Below, piece after piece: positions 42,010 through 51,348 of a stretch of 64,000 nt of DNA. The stretch lies in the NCBI RefSeq assembly GCF_018294505.1, contig NC_057813.1, positions 317,629,077 through 317,693,076 on the forward strand, written 5' to 3'. This DNA comes from Triticum aestivum. Lineage: Eukaryota; Streptophyta; Magnoliopsida; Poales; Poaceae. Position 1 is the stretch's first letter, and every line of letters begins with the position of its first letter. Made by a program: the position numbers and the translations under genes. The notes under the pieces were generated by a model. It was not told the origin of the DNA. It did not search any database and saw only the letters and a program-made list of their open reading frames with translations.

Positions 42010-43921
42010 CTAATTACAGTCCTGTTGGGAATACTTTGCAGCCAGTTCCACCTGGCCATATGCTAAGCTGACCGGGATCTCCTTTCCGTCCGAACCTACA
42101 GGGCCAACCTCGGCCATGTGGTTTGGGTCAGCCTTCGAGTACCGAGTCTTCACCATGGCCCAGGCCTCCCTGGCACCTTGATGGCCGGCCGATATCTTCC
42201 ACAACCGGAAGCGCTGCCGCAGTCCCTCCAGCTTCTTGGCAAGCTCCTCAAGGCCTTCGGGCACGGAGAGGGATGGCCACATAGCCTGGATGATGCTTTG
42301 CATTGCCCGCCAAACTCGCTCGTGTAGTTGCAACAGCTCGGGAAGAAGGTCTCCCGATGAACCGGGCATTTCCTCCGCCGAACGACCCGTCAGCAGACCT
42401 ACAGACATAGCTCTGTCAATCGACTTCCTCGCCGAATTCTTTTTTCGAAGATTCGTTCAAGCACTTACTAAAAATGTCGCGTCGAAGTCGCCGATTCTCC
42501 TTCACGATAGAAGACAGCTGAATACGAACATCTTTCAGTTCCTCGCCTAGCTGGGTATTGGCGTCTTGAAGCTTGTTCTTCTCTTGCCTCACCCTCGTCA
42601 GCATGCTCTCGCCAGCCTTTAGTTGGCGTAGGAGTTGTTGCTGGTCCGGATTTACTCCGGCCTCATCTGCATTATTATCGTCAGGGTTGCACGCCTACCG
42701 CATTTCGAAACGGAAGTACCTTTCGAAGCACATATTACCTGCGGGCGTCCCCTTCACATTCTCTGGAGTGGCCAATGCGGCCTCGAGCTGAGCCTTGCAC
42801 TCTTCGAGCTCCTGGGACAATTGTGTGTTCTTCTTTGTAAGACACTGCATAGCACATGATCCTTCAAACAGTTATCTTCACTGTTTCAAGTCTCAGGGGC
42901 TACTGACACATATAACCTTCAATTTTACTTACCTGTATGTCTTTCACATACTGCTCCGTGGCTCTGGCTAGACCATTTTGAGCAGCACGGAGATACGCAT
43001 CTCCTGTATTAAAGGCGTCCAACGCCTCTGGGGAAAAACACGTGTCACGAAGAATAGTCCAGCGACGCCTGTGGTTCAGGGCACTCTCCACCTCTGAATT
43101 GGTGGCAGATAGCCCGTCGGCGCCCTTTGTCGGAGGAGCGCCCGAGGCGCGTCCCGTGTCCACCTCCGCTTCCGGACCCGGCCTCGAACCTTGGCCGGCG
43201 GACATAGTCCGGCGGGCTCTCTTCTTCCTAACAAAATCATGAGCATTAGTAAGACTCAAGGGCATAAACCCTAGGTGTTAAATCCCGCGCCATACCATTG
43301 CGCCGGAATCTCGGTCCGGTCCGCACTTCTTTTTGGCCCGCCTGGCTTCAGTGGCCCTTGTTGGCTGCCCACCGTGGGCTCGGCCTTCCGCCTCAAGGAT
43401 TTACCCTGCGAAATGTTGTTAGTACACGACATGCAAGATAAAACATGAGAATACTGGGACTTTGGTCTTAGTTACCTTGGAGGCTAGAAGTAGTCCGGGA
43501 TAGTCGGCCGTGATGGCCACTAAGTAGTTATCCTTGCTCAATTGATGAAATACTCCATCAATCAACTCCATGCATAAGTCCGGATCTTCTTGGGAGTCCG
43601 GATCGAGGGGCCGTCCCGGGTCCTCGGGTTGCGGAGTAGGGCTGTTTATTTCCTTCACGGCCTGGCGCAGCTCCTGCGTTTGAACATTACTAGTCTAAGT
43701 ACTCAACTACGGGAATTTCACAAACGGATAGGCGAGTGAAAGTATCCGCTCACCCAACTAGGAGGATTGTACATAGAGAATCCGCCTTCCAGGTTGACAC
43801 GGAGGAATTCTTCCTCTTCCCCCTTGTACAAAGCGGATAAGATTCTCGTTAAAGTGGCGGCCGAATCTGGCCCCTTGCGACCGCACAGGGTGGCGTCATC
43901 CTCCCCGTTGAAATCCCACAT
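42010..43921 (-). pseudogene. Antisense accessory gene of F, downstream part (coiled-coil segments)
   Basis: Several minus-strand blocks follow the PF04195-like segment: 43921-43718 (MWDFNGEDDATLCGRKGPDS), 43658-43419 (acidic/Pro-rich, then LMELIDGVFHQ-like helix), 43265-42900 (basic RKKRARRT, Ala/Gly-rich), 42604-42416 (RVRQEKNKLQDANTQLGEEL, a clear coiled coil) and 42408-42010 (helical, Trp-containing). The separation by 60-300 base gaps suggests exons and introns of one gene, though splice sites were not tested. Similar coiled-coil tails follow the PF04195 domain in other grass elements I know. Function unknown. Confidence 0.5.
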
Positions 43922-43933
43922 GGGGTGGCCTCT

Positions 43934-44698
43934 TTATTGAAGCAGTTGCACCCCTCGCATAATGCATACGGCCATGACCTTAATCATGGTCAGTCCGGAG
44001 TGAGCCAACAACCTTATCCGGCTCATCAGGTACATGACGTCCCTGTCAGCTTCCCTCTGAGGGTTCTGTGGGCGCCAACTCAGGCGCTTCTTCAACGGGG
44101 CATTATTGAACTCGGGGAGGCCGATCCGTACAGGGTCCGGCAGGGGGACGTCATCTATATAAAACCACTCCATGGGCCAGTCTTTGGACGCCCTCTTTGG
44201 GGTGCCGGATAGATATCTGGTTCCGGCGATTCGCCATAGTTCGGCTCCGCCCACCTGATAAATAGACCCCTCCTGAGAATGGGGCACAAGGCAAAACAAC
44301 CTCTTCCACAGCGTGAAATGGGCCTCAACACCCAGGAACAGCTCACAGAGGGCCACGAAGCCCGCGATGTGCAGAATGGAGGTGGGTGTGAGGTTATGTA
44401 GCTGGAGGCCGTAGAACTCTAGCAACCCTAGGAGAAACGGATGAATTGGAAATCCTAGTCCTCTCATCAAATAAGGGACTAGGCATACCCACTCTCCTTG
44501 AGAGGGATTGGGAACGCCCTCCGCCTGCTCTCCGCCGCTATAGGCAGCAATCCCGGCTCGAACGGGGACCATATATGCTGGGGGGAGAAGCCCCTTGGAC
44601 TGAAGCACTACTAACTTGCTATGTGGGACGGAGCATCGCCCCCAATCTCCGGGCCGAGGGCTGGAGGAGCGAGAGGAGGAGCGGCATCGACTGGCCAT
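43934..44698 (-). CDS. Antisense accessory ORF of F (gypsy-type transposon protein, PF04195-like)
   Basis: This is a 254-codon minus-strand ORF opposite to F transcription. After a Ser/Arg-rich start (MASRCRSSSRSSSPRPGDWG), residues about 75-145 give LVPYLMRGLGFPIHPFLLGL, LEFYGLQLHNLTPTSILHIA and GFVALCELFLGVEAHFTLWK, the pattern of the 'putative gypsy type transposon' domain. The frame ends MRGVQLLQ then TAA at 43934; four codons later in the same frame it resumes as MWDFNGEDDAT, so the stop looks like a point mutation in a longer gene. Element L has the counterpart at 11651. Its activity has not been established for any member I know. Confidence 0.7.
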   Translation of the reverse strand: MASRCRSSSRSSSPRPGDWGRCSVPHSKLVVLQSKGLLPPAYMVPVRAGIAAYSGGEQAEGVPNPSQGEWVCLVPYLMRGLGFPIHPFLLGLLEFYGLQLHNLTPTSILHIAGFVALCELFLGVEAHFTLWKRLFCLVPHSQEGSIYQVGGAELWRIAGTRYLSGTPKRASKDWPMEWFYIDDVPLPDPVRIGLPEFNNAPLKKRLSWRPQNPQREADRDVMYLMSRIRLLAHSGLTMIKVMAVCIMRGVQLLQ

Positions 44699-45030
44699 GT
44701 TGGAATGGATCTCTGTCAGAGGCGCTCTGATGAAGACTCGCTGAGGGAAGATGGTGCGAGTTGGATCTAAATCCCCGTCTCTTTTATGGGCGGCTCGTTA
44801 ACGCAACCGGGGGGAGGGGGTAAGTGAAAAGAAAACCCCCTGGCTTTTTGCATTCGTTTGACGCGTGGAAGATGGTCATTATGGGACACAGAAGCCGAGG
44901 AGGATAGCACACACTGGAAGCCGGACACTATTCGACGGATACAGAGAATTTGCAGGGGAACCCGCCTTGCAATGCCGAAGACAACTTGCACGCCGGACTC
45001 GTCGTCATTGAAGCCTGGTTCAGGGGCTAC
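44699..45030 (+). other. 5' region of the antisense gene and polypurine tract of F
   Basis: No ORF. On the minus strand this is the presumed promoter of the accessory gene; plus-strand 'tctcttttatgggcggctcg' at 44778 contains a minus-strand CATAAAAGAG that may serve as TATA. CAGGGGCTAC (45021-45030) directly precedes the 3' LTR and acts as the polypurine tract. Confidence 0.5.
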
Positions 45031-45425
45031 TGAGGGAGTCCTGGATTAGGGGGTGTCCGGATGGCCGGACTAAGACCTTTGGCCGGACTCCCGGACTATG
45101 AAGATACAAGATTGAAGACTCTGTCCCGTGTCCGGATGGGACTTTCCTTGGCGTGGAAGGCAAGCTTGGCGATACGATATGAAGATCTCCTCCCATTGTA
45201 ACCGACTCTGTGTAACCCTAGCCCTCTCCGGTGTCTATATAAACCGGAGAGTTTTAGTCCTTAGGACGAACAATAATCATACCATAGGCTAGATTCTAGG
45301 GTTTAGCCACTCCGATCTCGTGGTAGATCTACTCTTGTACTACCCATATCATCAATATTAATCAAGCAGGAGTAGGGTTTTACCTCCATCGAGAGGGCCC
45401 GAACCTGGGTAAAAACATCGTGTCC
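45031..45425 (+). repeat. 3' LTR of F, truncated (395 of 472 bp)
   Basis: It starts TGAGGGAGTCCTGGATTAGG and matches the 5' LTR through 'aaaaacatcgtgtcc', then stops about 77 bases before the expected end. Fourteen unmatched bases (45426-45439) follow, then the 201-bp duplicated target. Confidence 0.9.
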
Positions 45426-45439
45426 TTCGAACGAGGAAC

Positions 45440-45640
45440 TTCCACGGGCAACTTGAAGGCAACGCGTTTTGACAAGTCATCGGCGATGCTGTTTTCCGCT
45501 CGAGGAACATGCTCTGCTTGCAGACCCTCAAAGAGCTCCTCCAACTTCCTCACTTCATCCACGTAGGCCTCCATCAATGGGCCCTGATAATCCTTGTTGA
45601 CTTGTTTGACGACAAGCTGTAAATCACCTCTGATAATGAG
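45440..45640 (-). repeat. Right copy of the 201-bp duplication flanking F
   Basis: It matches 35304-35504 at 199 of 201 positions by eye; the two differences are near the left end (gaaggcaacg against gagggcagcg). It ends at 45640 with the same 'gataatgag' that precedes F at 35504, after which G continues normally into RNase H. A normal Gypsy insertion duplicates only five bases. Confidence 0.9.
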
Positions 45641-46102
45641 CTTCCTGATTCCTAGGTCTTCCGCGATCCTGAGACCGTCAAGCAGCCCCTCATACTCTAC
45701 AGTGTTGTTCGTCGACCTTTCCCGGGGAAAGTGCATTTGGAATACATACTTGAGGCACTCTCCGGTGGGCACCGCGAGTAACACGCCGGCACCAGCACCT
45801 TGCAGCGAGAAAGCCCCATCAAAGTACATAATCCAATGACCGCTTGCCTCTTTGCCGGGAAGAGTGGTCTCTTGAACTTCTTCGTCAGGAATGGAGGTCC
45901 ATTCTGCTATGAATTCTGCCAAGGCTCTACTCTTGATCGTCGAAGTGCTTTCAAACTTGAGGCCAAAGCTTGACAGTCCCAACGCCCACTCCACAATCCT
46001 CCCGGTTGCATCTGGATTGTGCAAGATTCGTTGCAACGAGAGGCGAGTGACGACGGTGACCTCATGTGCTTGGAAATAGTGACATAGCTTTCTCGAGGCC
46101 AT
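45441..46102 (-). pseudogene. pol: RNase H of G
   Basis: The minus-strand frame from 46102 begins MASRKLCHYFQAHEVTVVTR (end of the reverse-transcriptase connection) and goes on to RNase H: HWIMYFDGAFSLQGAGAGVL (Asp), NNTVEYEGLLDGLRIAEDLG (Glu), LIIRGDLQLVVKQVNKDYQG (Asp) and RAENSIADDLSKRVAFKL (Asp). All four catalytic residues are present and the frame is open, but it is cut off by the F junction at 45440. The last quarter also exists in the left duplicate at 35304. Confidence 0.85.
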
Positions 46103-46153
46103 AAGAAGGCCGAAAAGCAGCTTCTACATACCAGAGTACCTTGATCTAGCCCC

Positions 46154-47381
46154 CTACAAGAGGGAGCTGACAAAATAGACTGGGTGCTGCATCACCTTCT
46201 TCTTCTGTCTTACTTCGCTCATTTGCGCAGATTCTGTCTTGCCGGGACCGGGCTCTGCCGGGGGTTCTGCCTTGCCGGCGTGAGGCCCTGTCGGCCCCGA
46301 CTCCTCATATGAAGGCCTTAGCGCCGCTGTTGCCTCTTCCTCAACTTCTCTCTGCACCACTAGCGCAACACTGACCACTTGATTCATTGCTGCTAAATAT
46401 AGCAGCAACGACTCTTGCGGTTTGGGCGCGACTAGTATCGGCGTAGAGGAGAGGTTCCTCTTCAAATCTTGCAGCGATGCCTCTACCTCCGGAGTCCATT
46501 TAATTGGACCCGCCTTTTCAAATTCTTGAAAAAGGGGAGGGCGAGTTCAACAGATTTAGAGATAAACATACTCAGGGTGGCAACGCAGTCAGCAAGCCTA
46601 CGGACATCCTTGACTCGTCTGGGTGCCTCAATCTTCTCTATTGTTTTGATCTTGTCGGGATTCGCTTCGATTCCGCGTTCAGACACAAAGAACCCAAGAA
46701 GTTTGCCGGATGAGACGCCGAACACACCCTTCTCTGGGTTGAGCTTGAGGTTGATCTTGCGCAAATTTGCAAAGGTTTCCTCCAGATCCTGCATGAGCGT
46801 GGCCTTGTCCTTGGTTTTGACCACCATATCATCCATATAAGCTTCCATATTTCTATGCAGCCGGGGCTCAAAACCAATTTGGACTGCTCGGGAAAATGTT
46901 GAACCAACACTTTTCAACCCGAAAGGCATTCGTACAAAACAATACGTACCACATGGGGTGATGAACGCGGTCTTTTCTTCATCTTCCTTCTTCATGAAGA
47001 TCTGATGGTATCCTGAGTAGGCATCAAGGAACGACAGCAGGTCGCACCCGGCAGTGGTGTCCACTATCTGGTCGATGCGTGGCAACGGGAAAGGATCCTT
47101 TGGACAGGCTTTACTGATATTAGTATAGTCAATACACAACCTCCATTTCCCATTCGCCTTACGCACTACCACTGGATTGGCCAACCACGTGGGTGGAGTA
47201 CTCCCTTGACCAAGCTTGCCGCTTCCAGCTTTCTGATCTCATCGATGATGAACTCTTGTCGCTCCAAAGCTTGCTTTCTGACATTCTGCTTGACGGGCAG
47301 CGCATGGGGATAAACAACAATGTGGTGCTCAATCACCTCCCTGGGAACGCCAGGGATGTCAGATGCTTGCCATGCAAACAC
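46154..47381 (-). pseudogene. pol: Reverse transcriptase of G, broken
   Basis: The frame 47381-47166 (MFAWQASDIPGVPREVIEHH) passes by frameshift near 47180 to 47184-46483: MANPVVVRKANGKWRLCIDY, SKACPKDPFPLPRIDQIVDT, LLSFLDAYSGYHQIFMKKED, YCFVRMPFGLKSVGSTFSRA and the catalytic MEAYMDDMVVKTKDK. The thumb follows (VRRLADCVATLSMFISKSVE), then, after another frame change near 46470, LSSTPILVAPKPQESLLLYL and an inserted Glu/Pro-rich stretch that seems specific to this family. Catalytic Asp residues are intact. Confidence 0.87.
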
Positions 47382-47420
47382 ATCGACATTCGCCCACAGG
47401 AAGGCGATGAGCGCGCTTTC

Positions 47421-48731
47421 CTATTTGCTGTCAAGGGTGGAGCTTATGGTAAAAACTCCGCCCGTGCCATCCTCCTTCACGGGTACCTTCTTGGTTTCTG
47501 GTGGGGCCGCCTTGGACTTCTTGCTCTTGTCGGTAGAGCTTTCCCACACGTCCTCCGCGGGAACGCAGCACTCCGAAGAGGCACATTTACCGGAGTGAGT
47601 GCAGGAGCCCTTGTCGGAGCCAGGAGTCTTGTCGGTGGCCGAAGCCTTGTCGGTCTTCTTCTTATCGGTGGCAGGAGCAAGTATCTTGGCAGCAGATGCT
47701 GCAACTGCTTCTCGGTAGAGTTGGTCGACACAAATGAACGCATACCTCTTATCGCAGTTGACGATGATGATGCTCATTGGGCCGGGCATCTTCAGCTTGT
47801 TGTACGCATAGTGCGACGCCGCCATGAACTTGGCTAGTGCAGGACGGCCAAGGATCCCGTTATATGGCAACAGGATCTCGGCGACATAAAAAACGATCCT
47901 CTCTGTCCTGTAGTTTAGGTCGCCACCAAACGTGACTGGTAGCGTGACCTTTCCCTTGGGCTGGCTTCTACCTAGATTGATCCCTTGGAACATGCCCGTT
48001 TCCTCGAGATCTTCGTCAGGGATCTGCAACCTCTTGATCACGTTGGGCGAGATGAAGTTCAGACTGGCCCCATTGTCAACTAACATTCTCGTCACCTTGA
48101 AATTGCGTATTGTTGGTGAGACCAACAACGACAAACACCCAACCATGGTTGTGCGATCAGGGTGATCCTCGGTGTTGAAAATGATAGGTCTGTGGGACCA
48201 CTTTAGTGGCTTCTGGGCGTCGACCATCGGTAACGTCGCATTAATCTCACGCGCCCACTGTTTAAGTTGGCGGTGGGAACAATGTAATGAGGCACCTCTG
48301 TCAACACACATGACCTCCATCACCTTCTGAAACTCAAGCTCGGTGGACTCGTCATCATCATCATGATCGTCATCCTCCTCTTTCTTGTCGCGGCCTCGAG
48401 CGGGCCTCTCTTGTTGCTTGTCCTTGTCACGACGACCTCCCTGGCCGCCACGCTTCTTTTTGGATCCCTTAGTGCCTTCTTGGCCATTCTCTTTGTCTCG
48501 TCTCTCGTACTCAGTCCTCTGCTTCTCCATCAGCTGCTCAACTTGGTGGCAGTTTTGGAGGTCGTGGCCCTTGGTACGGTGAATCTTGCAATACTGCTTG
48601 TCGGAGCCCTCTGATTTGTCGGTAGCCGCCAAGGCCCGGCAGGCGTTGCACCTGGCAATCTCCTTGCCGGGGTCGTCAACCTTGGCCTTCTTAGCGATGC
48701 CGGGGTCACCGGATTCCTCGACGGCAAGCAT
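47421..48731 (-). pseudogene. pol: Gag C-terminus and protease of G
   Basis: An open 436-codon minus-strand frame. The N-terminal part has YCKIHRTKGHDLQNCHQVEQ (a C..H..H..C zinc-binding arrangement), then a Lys/Glu-rich charged linker with DDDHDDDD-like tracts. The protease region carries TRMLVDNGASLNFISPNVIK (active-site DNG in place of the more usual DTG or DGG) and EILLPYNGILGRPALAKFMA. A Ser/Lys/Thr-rich linker with several Cys ends the frame. It is long and open, but neighbouring domains are in other frames, so the polyprotein as a whole is broken. Confidence 0.8.
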
Positions 48732-49319
48732 GGTCTTGCCCTTGCGCTTCCTGTTGCGTCGTCGGCCCTTCTTCGCCGGGGCAACGACGTCTTCATCTTC
48801 AGAGTCACTTCCCGCGTCGGCATCTTCGCCGGGGTACTTCCTTCCTTAGCTTGGGCACATTTGTCGGCCAGAACATACAGTTTGGCAACATCTGCAACCT
48901 TGTTCATCACCAGCTCCTCATGCATCTTACAAATGCGCATGTTCTGGTGGAACGCGCTAATGACAGCGGCAGGATGAACATTGGGGATGTTGTATTGCAC
49001 ACGGCTGAAACTTTGTATATATTTGCGCAAGCATTCGCCGTCCCTTTGAGGGATCACACGCAAATCGTTTTCCTGGCCAGTAGCTACGTGGCCGCCCGTA
49101 AAGGCACCAACAAACTCGTGGCATAGATCCGTCCAAGAGGAGATGGAATCTATCGGCAAGTGCATCAACCATGACCTGACGTTGGGCTAACAGGAAATAG
49201 TTGGCGAGTACCTTGTCATCTCGTGCTCCGTCATCTTGCATTGCGATGGTGTAAATGCTCAGGAACTCAGATGGATGGGTCTTGCCGTTGTACTTCTCTG
49301 GGACCTCTGGTTTGAACAT
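48530..49319 (-). pseudogene. gag: Gag capsid-like domain of G
   Basis: Two overlapping frames: 49319-48957 begins MFKPEVPEKYNGKTHPSEFL, and 49168-48530 carries the retrotransposon gag core, LPIDSISSWTDLCHEFVGAF and RDGECLRKYIQSFSRVQYNI. A frameshift near 49160 joins them; another near 48790 leads to the zinc-binding frame at 48731. It would form the particle shell around RNA. Confidence 0.8.
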
Positions 49320-49463
49320 GCGGGTGGTGGGCCACTAGAACTGCCATAGCTCATGGGTGAACGTTGGGCAAGTTATTGCATAGGGTAAGTCGCCAGCATC
49401 CCCCGGCGCAAGCCTATACGCAGTAGGCCCAGCATGCCTATCAGATTGGTGACGCGCCTCCCG

Positions 49464-50207
49464 TCACCGCTCAATAGTGGTCTGGGCGTCTTCCTTGAGC
49501 CACTCCCGAAGAACTTGACGTTGGTCGCAATGCGCCCGTGGGCCAGACGATGCCGTGGACACATTATGACGGGCGTCAACCCGACGGGCCGGCCGTGGTG
49601 GAGGGGAGTGCACCGTAGTTGCAGCGCCTCTGACCCTTCCACTGTCAATGCACGCTGGCTCAGTGGTCCGGCGCCGCGAGGGACTTGCTTCCCAGTGGCC
49701 ATCCCTGTTGGCGTGGCCAATAAGGCTTTGGATGGCAGCCCTCCACTCTTCTTGCTTCTCCATGGCAGGAGGAAAGTCGAGGAGTAGTTGCGCCCGTGCC
49801 AATTCTTCTGCTCGTGTTGGTGGCAGCGACATGTCGGCCCTGCACGTCTTGAGAGTGACGCTGAGGGATCTAGCCACGGTGACGCCCGGGGTCCTCAGCA
49901 TCGTGACGCTGTTCATCACGCACGAGTTGAGAAGACCGCGCGCATGCGCCGGCGGGGTCATCTTTCTACCCTTGGAGGTCCCCGCGCCACCCGTAGGTAG
50001 CACGGCTTTGTCCTTGGGCGCGGCAGCGTGCGGACCATCATCACCGCTGCGGACGCTGCCGCTTGCCTGGCTTCTCGTATCAGGGTGGCGTGGACGATCT
50101 TGATCTCCTCCACCACCGGCATCTGCCACGTCGCCTGTTCGTGCTGGCACGGGTGGAGTTGCTCCAGATGAACCGACCGCTGCGATCGTCTTCTTCTTTG
50201 GAGCCAT
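49464..50207 (-). pseudogene. gag: N-terminal gag arm of G
   Basis: The start MAPKKKTIAAVGSSGATPPV is the first ATG after the 5' LTR (77 bases from the LTR end). 247 codons are open: a basic start, Ala/Gly/Asp-rich linker, a helical region (RAEELARAQLLLDFPPAMEK) and an Arg-rich end running into VLREWLKEDAQ. No known domain. It is in a different frame from the capsid part, so a frame change lies between 49464 and 49320. Confidence 0.65.
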
Positions 50208-50284
50208 GGCGATGAAGAAACTGTTGCACTAATTGCTAGACCACATTCTCAAAACTTCTGCTCCCCTACCTGATGCACCAAAGA

Positions 50285-51348
50285 TGTCGGGGAAACGAAC
50301 ACCTATGGGATTAGGGGCGATCCCTTCTATGCTTGGCAGGGAGAGATTTGCACGAAGAGCGGGTCTAGCGATCAGCACAAGGCGATTTTTACCCAGGTTC
50401 GGGCCGCACTCGTGCGTAATACCCTAGTCCTGCTTGTGTGTAAATTTTGTGTTCTTGAGCTCTTGAACTAGCTGCGGTGTATGCCTAGTCCAAAAAGTCT
50501 GAATCGTCTCTCAGTACGCCTCGGGCCTCCTTTTACATGTCAAAGGGGTCGCCATAGTGGCACATATGAGGTGGAAAGCAAGCTACAATGTATGAGCTTA
50601 TCGCTCGGTACCGTAGGACAAACACATTTAATGCGCTGCCTACGTGCCCCTCTTACTTTATCAGGGACGGCAACAGAAGCCGTCCCGTATGTCGCTGCCC
50701 TTCCTTGCCTTGACAGGCATCCAGGCTGACGAGGCATGCAATGCCATGCTGGCTAGCTAGCTTCTGTGTTGGCGCGGTGGTAGAGCCTCCACGAAGATTT
50801 GCATGCCGTCACACAGCCGTTTGCCTAGTTGGCAAGCTGGTTGTTGTACTGGAGTGGTTGTGAAATGGCAAAACCTTGTCGGGCGCGGGCCTGGTCGCGG
50901 CCCAGCAATCGTCCCTGGCAAGGCTTACCGGGGGCCTCGCGGTCGTCCCCGGCAAGGGTCTTGCCGGGGGTCTTCGTCTTGTGGTCCCACGTGGATCCGC
51001 AAGCTATCAATTCTTCACAAAGATATGCATGCTACTTTGCACGCGCCCTCTGAGCCTTGGCCTTGACGCTGTTGATGGTGTCAAAACTCTTAGTCCTCAA
51101 GGGTGATGGCCTTGCTGGTGCTTCGTAGGTTGCCCCAGCAAGGCTGTTGCCGGGGTCACATAGGCTGCCCCGGCAAGGATGTTGCCGGGGGAGTCCTAGT
51201 CTGCCTTCTGCTCCTTGGTCTTTGACTTGATTGCTGTCTTGATAGGCTTGTGTTTTGCCTTCTGCTGCCCTGCCAAGCCTTGCCGCAGGTGCGGCTACTA
51301 CTGCCCGTGCACAAGTAAGGGGTATAGAAGAGCCCACACATTTGTACA
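50285..51348 (-). repeat. 5' LTR of G (1064 bp)
   Basis: The minus strand starts TGTACAAATGTGTGGGCTCT at 51348 and ends GTTTCCCCGACA at 50285; the adjacent TTTGGTGCATC is the likely primer-binding site, comparable to TTGGTGC after the F LTR. The first 833 bases match the left tandem units. The TATA box is decayed to TGTAAAAGG here but intact on the left. Many 'gccggggg' and 'ccggcaag' words make the U3 GC-rich. Confidence 0.8.

Larger units (their letters stand above)
35505..45425 (+). mobile_element. F: plus-strand Gypsy element (Fatima-like) with antisense accessory genes
   Basis: The order is 5' LTR (35505-35976), primer site, gag (36003-37046), protease (37047-37600), reverse transcriptase and RNase H (37473-40080), integrase (to 41159), non-coding DNA, antisense accessory gene (44698 to 42010), polypurine tract (45021-45030) and 3' LTR truncated at 45425. 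By eye about 8 differences occur in 395 compared LTR bases (about 2%), which suggests insertion under roughly a million years ago using the usual grass LTR rate. It sits in pol of G. The family name Fatima is from memory. Confidence 0.85.
29614..51348 (-). mobile_element. G: minus-strand Gypsy element, interrupted by F
   Basis: On the minus strand the order is 5' LTR (51348 to 50285), gag (50207 to about 48530), protease (48731 to 47421), reverse transcriptase (47381 to 46154), RNase H (46102 to 45441), an interruption by F, integrase (35303 to 33854), a region with an oppositely directed B3-domain gene, and a 3' LTR expanded into tandem U3 copies (31523 to 29614). It inserted into gag of S3. 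No matching target duplication is visible because the left LTR end is truncated. Confidence 0.85.

Noticed and set aside
35304..45640. Reading the 201-bp duplicate as an unusually long integration target duplication
   Set aside because: Gypsy integrases give 5-bp duplications, and the right LTR end is truncated with 14 extra bases. Repair or recombination explains this better.
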